The position numbers and the translations under genes were made by a program. The notes beneath the pieces are model-generated. The model worked only from the letters and a program-made list of their open reading frames with translations. It was not told where the DNA came from and did not search any database. From Liolophura sinensis (taxonomy: Eukaryota; Mollusca; Polyplacophora; Chitonida; Chitonidae), in contig NC_088300.1 of the NCBI RefSeq assembly GCF_032854445.1, positions 33,027,608 through 33,091,607 of the forward strand: 64,000 nt of DNA, given 5' to 3'. This document shows positions 52,623-64,000 of this stretch, one piece after another (position 1 is the stretch's first letter; each line of letters opens with the position of its first letter).

Positions 52623-55600
52623 CTAACTCTCGTCATGGATATCTTTCACAAGTTTTGTGTACAGCTCTCCCTCCAAAGCTCCATTTTCAGAAGCAACCTC
52701 CTCCGATGTACCTCTCAAAATGTGAATTTCCTCCACTGGGATTTGAACACGAATCTCTTTCTCCAGCATCAAGTCCACCAACTCTTGAAGTTGTTCAGGA
52801 AAGAGAGACACAGCATCCTTGTATAATGTCTGAAACGAACAAAAAAGAAAAACACAAGCCTAGACTTTATTATTTCTACAATTTCGGGATTTCAGTGATA
52901 AAACTTTTGATACTTCACACCTAGATGCCATGCCATCAACAAAGAAATCCTTTGTTTAAAGAGTCCACGGTCAGCAGGATGTTGTCATACCACAGGCTTA
53001 GTTCCCATTAACGTTCCTAGGTCATGCAACAAGACCCGACGTCATACAAGACATCATGTACAGCACCACGCTATATACAAGTCCGTGAAGGGATACAGCC
53101 AAAGACATTACTTACACTTGTAAAAATACACAAAACGCGCCTCATGGGCGCCTCTCCACCTCTCACGCTAAAAATATTCATGGTATTCAACCGTAACTGT
53201 GCAGGATCGTGTTTTAATGCCGTTGCCATGGGTAACAGATAGCTAATTGTGTCATTGATCTCTACTATTACTAGTATCTCATGAAGTATCAGAACATAAA
53301 TATAAAACTTGACAACTGTCCAATGTAAAGTAGTATGGAAAATGTCCTATGCTTGTATACCATAATTTTTAGGCAATTGTGACGTCATTTCTGGTCTCTA
53401 TGATTCATGTTTAAACAAATGTAGAAGTTTTTGTTATGTTTCTGAAGGGCAGTCGCAACATCACGAAGCACTGCAGAACTGGGGTTTGTGGAACTAGTTT
53501 GTGGATTTCAGCATGGGCTGTTGTAGTGGACTGGCCGGTACTGTAGGTCTTCCTTACATAGAGTAGCTTGTACACATGTAATAAAACATATGATCATATT
53601 ATAAATTAATAAGTGTCTCTTGGCATGCACCCATATATTATTCTTACCTTTGACCAAGGACATTTCTGAAGAGCTCTGTAGAACAATCCCTTAGCACGAC
53701 TGCTTTCTCCAAACTGAACCTGTAAAGTTCAAAAATCATAATGGTTTTAAGACTAAATAGTTATCAACATAACAAAGAAGGTGCATGGTACAAAATTGAC
53801 ATCAATATAGCTGCTAAAACAGTGATGCCAGGGTTCAAGCCGGTACTTCCTCTGAACTTCGTATGTACACGAAATAGATGTAATGTACCAAATGCTGTGA
53901 ATCGGCTTGCATGTCCTGTGCTATAAATGAATTTCTCTGCTTTAAACTCTGAATCCACAAGACACTCATAGTCTCTGGATGAACTGGTTGTTCAACAAAC
54001 ATTCTCATGTGCAGCATGCATAACATGAGTCAAATAGTCAAAACATTAGTAAATTTGTGAAAAAAAAAACCAACAAAAAACGAAATGGCTGAGACATTTT
54101 TTTTCAGTATGACCAGTATAATATATATATTCAACAATGTATTACATACTTACATCAGAATTTTTACAAGCTGTCAACAGAGAAAACTCAGGAAAACTGA
54201 TCTTATTTCCATTTTATAGGCGACACCAATTTTATTTCGTGTTTTACGGACGTGCTAACACCAAAAAATCCAAAACGGAATAGAAACATAACTGAAAATC
54301 AACCTTTTTACTTGATGTCTTTACTATTCTTGATGTCTTTACGATTCTTGGCATCTTTACAATTCTTGGCGTCTTTACGATTCTTGACGTCTTTACGATT
54401 CTTGATGTCTTTACGATTTCCTGCTTTCCAATAAATATGTCTTCAAAAAGAAATACTGCTGAGACTGTCCAAATTTTCTACAAATTCAACAATTTTCAGG
54501 TTTCATTTTTATTTTTATACCCTCCTCTGACACTGAAAAAAGATTTATTCTACCCATAAAACAGCAAATTAAATTGGTGTTTATAATGCCTGTGTTACAT
54601 GGCCTTGTTTTACCCAAGGGACATGGAACAGTTGGCAGGGGGCCTTTAACATGGTTGGTTTGTGCACAATTTGATCTGGCTTACACATGTATTAACATTG
54701 TAATTTCTAACCTCAATATGCATGTAGAGTCTCCAGAGCAGGACGCAGTTCTGTGAGTTGAGGTTGATGAGAACCCTCTCTAGTAAAGACCTCAGCCTGT
54801 GGAGGATCCCTGTCTCACCTCTCACTGGGGAGTCTGATGACTCTGGGGGTAGATAGTATGCATGTATACAACTGGATACATGAGCAATCAATACCTGAAC
54901 AGGACAAAATAATAATGCTAACAGTCTGCAGATAACAGAATTAAACCAGTGTCTGCGCACTCTTTTTAGGGGGATCTTTGCCAGGTCAAAGGGATACCGA
55001 ATCGATTCTGATTGAGTGATGTCCAGGCTAAGGCTTGCTTAAGCTAAATTTTGGGCGTGGTACAGTCATTCTAGAATGACCAAGGCCACAAGATTTAACC
55101 CAGAAAACCCTATTTCCATTGTCAGCCAATCAGCATTGATTCTGTTTCCCTTTAAACATGATTATGCTTGTAAAGTACATGTAACTAGGTAGTACATGAT
55201 TTTTCACCTTGAAATGAATAACTCTCCTTCTATGCTGGTAACAAAAAAGGAAGGTTTTAATTTTGTTCAAACTATACCATATACATGTATACATAGGGTG
55301 GGCATAAAAAAATGGGCCATACTTTGATGCTGCATTGCTCCATTATCCTTTGTTCAAACCCTTTCAAACATTCAAATGGCAACATTTTGTTAATATACTG
55401 ACCAATTTTCAAGGCTTGAAAGCTCGAGTAGTCTGTACACAGGGTTAAAATGAAAACACAAAAACGCACGTTTCCGGTGACCCACACTGCATCACCTCAG
55501 GTTTCATGAGTAGAGCGCACGCTACACCTGTGTGACACGTGTCAATCAAGTGTCGTCTGGAAAAATTGTCTGGCTCTAGTGTCAGAGAAACCCTTCTGCC

Positions 55601-58600
55601 AGACAGGCACAAGTTTTCCTGAATCAAGATGGTTTTCTTTGCGGCCAATGAGGAATTGATCACCTTTTCAAGTAAAACAAGGTAGAACATCATTTTGAAA
55701 TGACTGGAACATGCATTTTTGACTCTATTTTGATTTTGGTCCCATGAACAGAAATCTTAAAGGATGAAATTGAAATCTGGTCTGTATACTTAGGACATAA
55801 TGGCTTTTGAGTGTGTAAATTTTTAGAAGCTGACGTAAGAGGGTTTCGGAGATATTGAGTGTCAAAGTACAGCCCATTTTTTTTTGGGCCTAATAGTATG
55901 GGGGGTCTGCCCTGATGTCTGCCTCCGTTGGCGCTCACCACCGAGAGGGTAGATCAAGGAAACAGGACTGGTTGGCCTGGTGTCAGTATAATGTGACTGG
56001 TTGGGGTGTCATGTGTGGTGTCTTTGACATGATGCTTCATTGGCGACAGCACTTGACTCGCATGAACTTGCCTTGCCAAAAGGAGACACAGCATATGTAC
56101 ACACACCCAATGGCTCCTTGTTCTCATATGACTGAAAAATTGCTAAGTATGACGTTAAATCTCATGCCTTCATTCATTCATTCAATGTTTCCATGGTGTA
56201 TGTTTTTACATCGTAACATTGTTGTCAAAATCACTTTCACTGAGAAAAGATGGAAGACGTTATCATGTACAAATGCGTGTATTTGGATAATGTTTTCCTT
56301 ATTCTTTCTGGTAATGCTTACTTCATGTATCTTTTTTGGGTGTTTTTGGCCTCTCTTCCTTTTATTTAAAATGTGACAAGCTTGGTTGCTTGCAGATCTC
56401 TTGACTTACAAAGAATTCTTCAGTTATGTGTTAGATAAACTGTACATGCATGAACTCATTTTAATTTCACCCAGCTTCTCAATGGCTCTGCCCAGTTTCC
56501 ACCCACCAAAATGCTGGCTGCCATTGTACAAGTGAAATATTCTTGAGTACGGCGTAAAATACCAATCAAATAAATAAATTAATAATTTCCCCAAGCTTTC
56601 ACATGCACTTACCTCTTTTAGATTTTAACAAAGCCAAGTGCCTTTTGATTTCAGCCAGACAGTAGAATACCGCTGGGTATGGCGTGCTACTTTCTCTGAC
56701 AGCCCGATCAAAGAATCGCCGTAGTCGCCCTGTAATGAAGGACTGGGTCTCCACAGCAACAAACAGCTGCAGAAACTGTCTATCCTCCGGGAAGTTCTTC
56801 AGGGCGGAGTCGAGCACAGCCTGCAGCCTGGACAGAGGACACACTGATGTCGTCTGGTGGAAAATTACCATTTTAAGCCAATCAATGTACAGTTTTCGCT
56901 TTACCTCCACCAATACTTTTTGCTCTTCCAATGACGATGAGGCTATTGTTCTATCACATTCACTCACGAGACCACTGTAATACTTCGTCACAGCATCAAA
57001 TGTACTTGTACAGTATTCATACATGGCCATACAGGAGGTTAAAACAAGGTACTCCGTTGTCTGTTGGTCAACAGCTTCAACCCTATGATTATCCATTAAA
57101 TTTTCCATTACCTTTTTCTGAAGGTCACTGAGTTTTCTTTTTGTTTTTAATACAGAAATAGGCGAAGGTTTCTTTGACACGATTTCGGGTTTGCTAAACT
57201 TGCCTCCTTCGGCCAAACACTCTACAGTATTTACTACACACTGGATGGCTTCTGGCGAGGGAGCTGGCCTTCTTTTCCCCAGTGTAAACTCCAGGCACTC
57301 TGGAATACCAAACTGAATCTGAATATAAGTCAAGTACAAGTCATAAAGACCCATTTTCTCTGAATATCCCCTGTCCTGCGAGAGTTCATTTCCTGGCTGC
57401 ATAGACAGCACTGTCTCCAAAACTCTTATACTTTCATCTACTTTCCCTAAAGAGCGTTCTAGTCTAGCATACCAAGTCCACAATTGTAGGTTGTTTCTAT
57501 TCTGTTCCTCCTTCAGACAACCTTTGGCTAATTTTCTTAGTTCTTTATATTTGGTTTTATCTAGTTTCTGATCACAAGTTACTTTTGCAACCTGGACCTC
57601 AAACTCCAGCTGTAAAAGGCTTAGTTTTGTCTTGTGAACACCAGAGGCAAATGCCATTGACTGCTTCACAATGTTGCGTACAAAATTTCTCAGACTGTCT
57701 ACAAATAAGGAATTATTCCAACAAAAGCCAATGTTTTCTGTGGAAGACGATGATGCATCATTCACATTCTGAAGAAACAGTTGTGATTTCTCAAGGTGAT
57801 CCAACAGTTTGCTGCTGTGGAAACATTTCACCTCAACACCTATAAAGTGCAGGAACACTAGAATGAGGTCAAAGTGTAACTCTTTTTGGTTGAAGGTGAA
57901 TAGAGCGGGTGTGATATCATCAACCAGCACCAGCCTGTCAGGATCTTCACAGTCCTCTTCTGTTTGATTCTCACTCAAATCTGGTCTCCATGGTAACCAG
58001 TGAACACTTTCTCTGTGAGTTTCCATCTCAAGCCAGGTTTTCCACACCGGCTGTTCTTTGGCAAGGATAGCTTCTTCGGCCTCTTCACTTTCAACTATTC
58101 CCCAAAATAAAAATGATATTAGTTTCTGTTTACAGACAGAGTGACTGTGCTAAGGAGAGTATATAAAAGTTGACAGAGGGTCAAACAGGTCATTCTTCAG
58201 AACAAATTGTATAAAACTTTTTCCGTAAGCCAATGTAAACACGTTTTTTAGAATTGGCTTACGAAAGGACAAGCGCTCAAGAGATCAAACCCCTCCTACT
58301 GCATGGTAACTCTACAACTTCAGGTTTTAATAACTTAAACATTACAACAGCAACACCCTAAACTTGTGTAATTTCATATTTTTATTGTTATCTATTTGTA
58401 TTTGCTGGGAATGTTTTAAACATTATCATTGAGGATACAATGTATTTTGACACACTATCATAAAATCAACGAACTCAAATACTGTATTTCACACATATGT
58501 AAAGTACTGAAGGTGGGCATCACAGAAATGCATCTTTACATGGAGGTTAACAATATTTATTTAGTTATTTATTATATGGTCTTTTACACTGAACACATGA

Positions 58601-61190
58601 ATATTTTACTTATACAACTGTGGACAGCATTATGGTGAAAGAAAACCAGGCAGAGCCTGATGGAGGTTAACGCAACACTTCATGACTACATTGATTATCA
58701 GCCTTACCTTGACTGCTGGTCATGTCTGGGAGGGCATCTCTGTTCTGCACCCAGTGAACCCAGCCTTTGGCCCCTCCCTCTCCGAACCGTGAAACACCAC
58801 TGTCCCAGAAACTCTCAAAGACCGTCACCTTTTCTGTGTGAGGAATTCCCTTCACAAGTTCCGGGCTGAAGAGGTTAAACTCGACCAGGGCTTGCAGGGA
58901 GGCCACTGCCTTCTCCGTGTGACCTGTCTGCTTCAGGAAACAGCAGTACTGGTAGAAAATAACTACAACAAACAAGTACAGATTGATAAACATCACGACA
59001 CCCACTGATAAATACAGCTTCATTTCCCACTATAAGCCAACTTATCCTGATATCACATGGAGTCAATCCTGTTGTTAGAGTTTTCAAATGAATCATATGA
59101 AGCAAACCATCCAATAATATTTCGTATATGAATTTTCCCTGTCTCCTAGGCATTTCTGTCACTTAATTGGCTCTCTGATAAGAAACTGGGCAATGAAGCT
59201 GTTCTGACTGATGCTATGTTTATTAGTGGGTGATCAATTAAAGACTGACAAGACAGGCCACTGATATTATGAGAGTATCTCCAAACATGGACATGTCAAC
59301 ATGTAAATGTTTCAGCAATTTCCAGAGATGTAAATGTACTTACTTAGTAGATCCTCCTCCATGGGCCGGTCCTTATCTACTAAGTGTACATCCTCTGACA
59401 TCACAGATGACAGCTTGGCCAGGCACCTGTGGTAACACTTGACCGTCTTAGCTACCGTGAACTGGCTCAGATTGGACTGTACAAACAAAATGTAATGTAG
59501 CCACAGAGTTATGTTTCCCGGATGTACAAAGAGTAGCTGGTCCCACTGCTTGCCGATTTCCTGAGGTTCCAATATCTCTCTACTTAACTCCAGTTCTGCC
59601 ATCTTAAGCTCAATGGAGGCAGGGTTTGACTGGAGAGCTTTGTGAAGGATTGCTAATTTCTTCTCCGCAATATGGGCAGAACTGCTTCGAAGTTTATCCA
59701 TTTCTGATCCCGCAATGCTGCCAGCTGTTAGTAGAGAGTTTGTCTCTTGGAATTTCACAAACTCTAGCCATAATATAATGTCATGGGGATCTTCCCTCAG
59801 GGCTTTGTTGAAAACTGCCGTCTTGTTGGCACTACTGACTTCTGAAGGAAGAACAGTGGGATTCTCAACTGCCTTAACATCTGCCATTTTCTCTGTCGAT
59901 TTTCCTTGCAGATAGGAGCAAGTTGAGGAATCATACACACCTAAAGGATTAACACTTTTAGACATATCTAAGATTTTGTAAAATTCTTGGGTGTTAACAT
60001 TTTCAAGAGGGTAATAATCTGAATCTTTGGTTTGCGGTACATGTACTAAACCATCACTTCCCGAGGCACTCATTACACCTGTGCACGGCACGGCCTCAGA
60101 TGTTCTCAACACTTTGACATTTTCCTTGGCAAAGTAGCGCTCTTTGCGGGACCTCTGTTTTTTGCTAGTCTTGCTAGATCTCACCAGCCACGACAGAGTC
60201 TGCCCTTCTCCTAGACCCACACAGCAACTGCCTAGTCTGTGATACTTGGCGATATGCAGCTTGTACAGAGAACCATACGTCAGGTTGTTGGGATCAGCTG
60301 CCCTGTCCACACGATAGGCATCTCCAGCCGTCAGCCACGACACATCCTCCACAAATATCTTACCCTGCTCAGGTTTGAAAAATGTCTGCCTGGAAAGAAG
60401 AAATGCTTTTAAATAGCAGTCACAGCATGCAGGTTGTCCTGAGTACTTCTGCTTTTCAATCAAATCAAATGCATTATTTGCATCACAAATACAACATCTA
60501 TTATAAATTTCAGTTGATTTGACCAGTATTCTTCAGCACACTATTCGTAGTATATTTCAACTGCTATGATTACGGGTGGACGGAAGTGAGCAGGAAACTA
60601 GCATACACAGATGGATTTCCTGATCTTAGGCTGTAATTACTTGTTAGGCAATTGGAATTAGACCGTAACACCCAACCACATTGTTGGTTCACCTGCAGGA
60701 CACTAAATACCATAGAGCCAGTAAGAGCCTTCAGTGACTGATCTGTTCCCTACGTAGATGTATGACAGATGTATGACAGATGTATGACAGATGTATGACA
60801 GATGCTTTCTGTGGCTATTGATTTAATACTTGATGTTACAGACCCAGATAAAACTTCAGGACAGTGGAAATACTTTATCCCCAAAGCCAACAAATATTTG
60901 TTTTCCAACTACATGAAACCAAATGCATCTACAATCTGGACATGTCTTTCATGTAAAGACTGTATCCCAAGTCTTTCTACATTTCACCACTACAACAAAA
61001 ACAAAAAGTTATCTCCATCCTTTGATTGCCATTAATACTATTACTGGAACAACTTACTTCTCTTTGAGAGTCTCACTTTCATCACTATCTTCTTTGTGAC
61101 TTCTTTTCTTGTGCTTTTTGTGTTTTTTCTTTTTCTTCTTTTTGGACTGTCTGGCCTCATCATCTTCAGATTCAAATTTTCGCTTTTGCT
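52623..61190 (-). CDS. NRDE2: NRDE2 nuclear RNAi-defective/exosome regulator, seven exons, 5' exon missing
   Basis: NRDE2 is a nuclear protein built of HAT/TPR-like helical repeats; in mammals it binds the exosome helicase MTR4 and restrains it, and in worms it acts in nuclear RNAi. Exons on the minus strand are 61190-61058, 60389-59344, 58962-58708, 58094-56613, 54842-54712, 53719-53648 and 52829-52623. Phases match at every junction and give 1,107 residues, against about 1,160 in human. Landmarks in order: a Lys-rich nuclear signal (SKKKKKKKHKKHKK), VEDVSWLTAGDAYRVDR, ERYFAKENVK, VNPLGVYDSSTCSYLQG, the HAT-type stretch with WDQLLFVHPGNITLWLHY, LPWRPD with EEDCEDPDR, and the C-terminal ELVDLMLEKEIRVQIPVEEI. 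The donor after 54712 reads GTTAGA, a weak site. The first exon, holding the start codon, should end in phase 1 and lie above 61190; I did not find it. Confidence 0.9.
54312..54420. repeat. 18-bp tandem repeat, six copies
   Basis: Units of the type CTTGATGTCTTTACGATT repeat with transitions between copies, in an NRDE2 intron. Confidence 0.9.
55910..56190 (+). mobile_element. SINE family 2 copy in the NRDE2 intron
   Basis: AAGGAAACAGGACTGGTTGG, CCTGGTGTCAGTATAATGTG and the tail CATATGACTGAAAAATTGCT with GACGTTAAATCTCATGCC and ATTCATTCATTC. Opposite to NRDE2 transcription. Confidence 0.85.
56470..56580 (+). mobile_element. SINE family 1 tail at the edge of an NRDE2 exon
   Basis: AATGCTGGCTGCCATTGTAC, AAATATTCTTGAGTACGGCG and AAATAAATAAAT; it lies only about 35 bases from the donor side of the 1.48-kb exon. 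Confidence 0.85.
58555..58665 (-). mobile_element. SINE family 1, diverged
   Basis: On the plus strand, TTAGTTATTTATTATATGGT, TATACAACTGTGGACAGCAT and AACCAGGCAGAGCCTGATGG; in an NRDE2 intron close to the exon ending at 58708. Confidence 0.7.
60757..60803. repeat. 11-bp tandem repeat
   Basis: About four copies of ATGTATGACAG in an NRDE2 intron. Confidence 0.9.
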
Positions 61191-61942
61191 CTGTTGAAAA
61201 AAAAACCCCAAAAATCAGAATTCCATTAAATACCATATACTCCCTACTGGACAAGCACGTTACCAGAATTGGAATATCTGTGGGTGAGAAGTATACAAAA
61301 AAGTAACAATTTTTGAAAAATTTAAAGGACAGCACCAGATACTCTCATGTTTCTCCACCACCTGGCCACAAGTCACCTACCCTGATCCTGCAGGATATGG
61401 GGTCCAATACTGCATACTTTTATTGCTTCATAGCTCCACAAGTGAAGCTGACACACCTGAACGTACTGAGCAGGTTAGTTTCACCTTCTCCTAAGATAAA
61501 ACCACCTGTGTTGGAACCAGAAAAACTTGCTCTATGACAGAAATCTTCGGAAATGTATTACAGCCAGGGCTGACCTGGTATATTTATATTTCAACAACGA
61601 GATCAAACCTATCTGAGCATTTCTGTGTCTTCGTTTTGTAGGTTCCGGTCAATATATACAATAAATCCACATGTTTTCACTGCTGGGATGTTCATCTCCG
61701 AGAGTGGAAGCTTTTCTATTTGACATAAACATGCAATCTCCTATAACGTCATGTGACATGGAATTGCCAGGCAGAATAAAATCCCGTAAGATTTCTCCAT
61801 TCAGAGACACTGTAATACCTATTCTAGGACAGTGCACCTCGCTTTCCAAGAGAGATAATCTTTTTTCAATGCACACAGCAGGGAGCTATCCACCATCACA
61901 AGAGATCAGTAAACTTAGCAACATGGGTTAATTCAGGAATAT

Positions 61943-62127
61943 ATAGCTCTTCAGATCGGTTGGCCATGTCCCTAGCTTAGCTTCCACATTAACCGCTCTG
62001 AACAGTTACATTCACTAACATGGAACTCAGTCACATCAACTGCTTTGTCCTCAAAGTCCCAACGCTGCATGCCACAAAAAGTGGTTTCCCGTGATATGAA
62101 AGTAATTCGGAATTCATATCACCTCTT
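61943..62127 (-). repeat. Dispersed ~180-bp repeat, copy 2, with a hairpin
   Basis: Reverse-complement counterpart of 48068-48250. At one end GTGATATGAA and TTCATATCAC form a perfect 10-bp stem around an 11- to 12-base loop, better preserved than in copy 1. Confidence 0.75.
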
Positions 62128-62689
62128 CATGTGGGAATGAGAAGGTGACTTGCCCTCCTTTATCTTGACCCGCTCAAGCATCTCAACTTACTACAACTTT
62201 AAACACACATATGAAAGTAGAGTCCGAGTGCTGGACCTTACAAGCTGCAAACAGGTGCTTTTACGTTCCCTGAATCGATTTTGATCGCTTAAGACATCGA
62301 AAAGCGAAAATCAGAAAATCTACTCTACTACAATCGAGCCACAGTTAACCTTGTGCGGTCACAGTGGAACATTGCCTGCAGGCACCTGAGGCTTCTCTAT
62401 GTGTACAATATAGACAACAGGAGACAATCGCTGTACTTTGACAACTAATTTCTAGATTATTCCATGCCCGTGTGAGGCTTTACGAGTGATCCAGGGTACT
62501 GTAAAGTTACGTACATGACCTAAAAATGCCATAGATCTTATAAAAAAAAAAGCCTTTGATTATAGAGGACTCGATTGTAGTCGTATGAGACTTGCTAATT
62601 TAGCCATGCCTACTAAACTAAAAGGCTGTTAGCCAAAGCTTATATCCCACCCCTCACTCCCAAAAGCCAAACAAAAAAAACAGGAAGTC

Positions 62690-63646
62690 CAGAGGTTCCC
62701 TCGCAGAATGCAGAAGTTTAGTTACTTTATTGTCTGAAACAGCAGGCTGTGACACAAACTGTAGGGAGCTGCTATCCTCTGCCCTACAACGGCTACAAGG
62801 CTACAGGGCAGCCCTCCAGCTCAGTTCACACCTCGCCTACAGGCACTGCACGTGTGATATCCCACAGTATGCCGTACCTTGAAGTCCGTAACGAAAACTC
62901 AAATACAATTTTAATTGGAATTTCTATATTTGATTTTTGTTTCCATTCAACATGATTCAAACTTTAATTAAATTTTTTTAGTAAACTTTTACTTTTAGCT
63001 GATACCTTTTTAAAACATAAAAGCTTAGCTAGACTGTCACTTTCACCAGTGTTGAGCAACAGACTGTTCTCATCAATGGAACTCACAATCAGCTGGCCTG
63101 ACTGCATGGATCCTTGTGTCACAGCCAGTAGGCCTATCGCTGGACTATAAAAAATTATAATCTGTGGAAGGCGAAACTGCACCAAATTCTCCACAGGTAT
63201 TACCATAATTCCATGGATGTCCAAGTCATGTCAGACAAACCAGACTGGAGCACATTTGTGTTATCTACAGTGGCCGGTATGTGAGCGAAAATCGGCCATC
63301 ATATCACCTAGTCGCTATGCTCTACACCCTTTTCCAGGATCTAATACAATTTCGGTGTCTTCCAAAATATTTGTTGTAAAACTATTTTAGGTACATGTAG
63401 GTGTACACGTAGGGGTAATAAAGGATTTAGTCATGGCGTGGACATTTTTCTGAATTTACTACATGAATAACAATGTTTCAGAAATGGGAGAGCCTCAGTC
63501 AGGGCATCGCCTGGGATAAAAGTTTGGGCATACATGGTAGATATTTTCAAGTTTAGTTGGTTTAATAAGTTTCTGATTTCAGTTGCAGACAACTTAAGAC
63601 CATACTGTTTTATAAATAGCCTCATAAAGATTTCCAAGTGAAAAAT
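62690..63646 (-). CDS. Putative exons of an unidentified gene
   Basis: Three minus-strand segments look coding and splice in phase. Segment A, 63646-63534, contains LFIKQYGLKLSATEIRNLLN and ends AT before GTATGC. Segment B, 63144-63006, follows TATAG, contains PAIGLLAVTQGSMQSG and SSIDENSLLLNTGESDSLAK, and ends AAG before GTATCA. Segment C starts at 62758 after CTACAG, reads FVSQPAVSDNKVTKLLHSAR and runs to about 62690. The composition is unlike the surrounding non-coding sequence, but I recognise no family. The segments could also be 5' exons of a gene that continues beyond the window, or chance open frames. They are not needed to explain NRDE2. Confidence 0.35.
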
Positions 63647-64000
63647 CTATACTGTAATTCTTCAACCTTTCTGCATGTTTGCGAGACGTTTATTCAAGCA
63701 TATTCTGAGGTCATTCTTCTGTGACTAATAACAGTATACTTTTTGGTGAAATTGCCCAACACACGAACATACTAATGTTTCCAACAAGTTTTCCAACAAG
63801 TGTATAAATCACCCTGAAAATTGCTCTATAATACTATTATATAAAAGGTTAAGGAAGTAAGGTACATTGTTGTTTATATTTATTTGTTTATTATTTTGAT
63901 ATACTGAATTAAAAATATAGCTATTATCATTAGGTTTGGGTACCAAAATCAGACACCCACACCTTACAGATCAGGCCCTATCACTGGGTAAGTTTTGGTC

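Noticed and set aside
54843-54894. Upstream extension of the NRDE2 exon to an acceptor at 54895
   Set aside because: That acceptor would put the preceding exon (ending in phase 1) out of frame. The acceptor before 54842 restores the phase and a sensible protein.

Overview
This window is eukaryotic nuclear DNA from an invertebrate animal, most probably a mollusc or another lophotrochozoan. Three animal genes are recognisable, each split by introns with standard GT/AG junctions: Arp2, a neudesin-like gene and NRDE2. The background is AT-rich and crowded with minisatellites, microsatellites and short tRNA-derived retroposons (SINEs). The SINE 3' ends (a GAAATATTCTTGAGTACGGC core before AATAAATAAAT or ACTCACTC tails) look like those I associate with molluscan genomes, but I could not check this against a database and cannot name a species.

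Positions 1 to about 38,600 hold no gene I can identify. They contain a 28-bp minisatellite (3281-3677), a ~1.2-kb foldback element with ~164-bp inverted arms (5224-6440), a 72-bp repeat (7481-8115), a 77/78-bp minisatellite (10184-11593), AAT and GT microsatellites, a 2.7-kb array of about 48 copies of a 57-bp unit (26830-29552), SINE copies, a 182-bp tandem duplication containing a SINE (33681-34045) and a LINE remnant near 36.3 kb. One short open frame followed by a poly(A) signal (37626-37916, minus) may be a small gene or a terminal exon.

The right part is gene-bearing. ACTR2 (Arp2) lies on the minus strand (46657 to 38729); all eight exons can be joined into a 394-residue protein. Its start codon is 183 bp from that of a divergent neudesin-like gene (NENF, plus strand, 46841 to 49463, four exons, 163 residues), so the two probably share a bidirectional promoter. 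NRDE2 follows on the minus strand (61190 to 52623), convergent with NENF. Seven exons with matching phases give 1,107 residues, but the first exon was not found. Upstream of NRDE2, three short minus-strand segments (62690-63646) have compatible splice phases and may belong to an unidentified gene running off the window.

The genes do not form a functional cluster. Arp2 is part of the actin-nucleating Arp2/3 complex, neudesin is a secreted or ER-lumen cytochrome-b5-like protein, and NRDE2 is a nuclear protein that acts with the exosome helicase MTR4. The most unusual content is in the repeats: a satellite open in four of six frames with a 15-unit higher-order period, a possible unexpanded relative of that satellite 1 kb away, and SINE families that share one 3' module.
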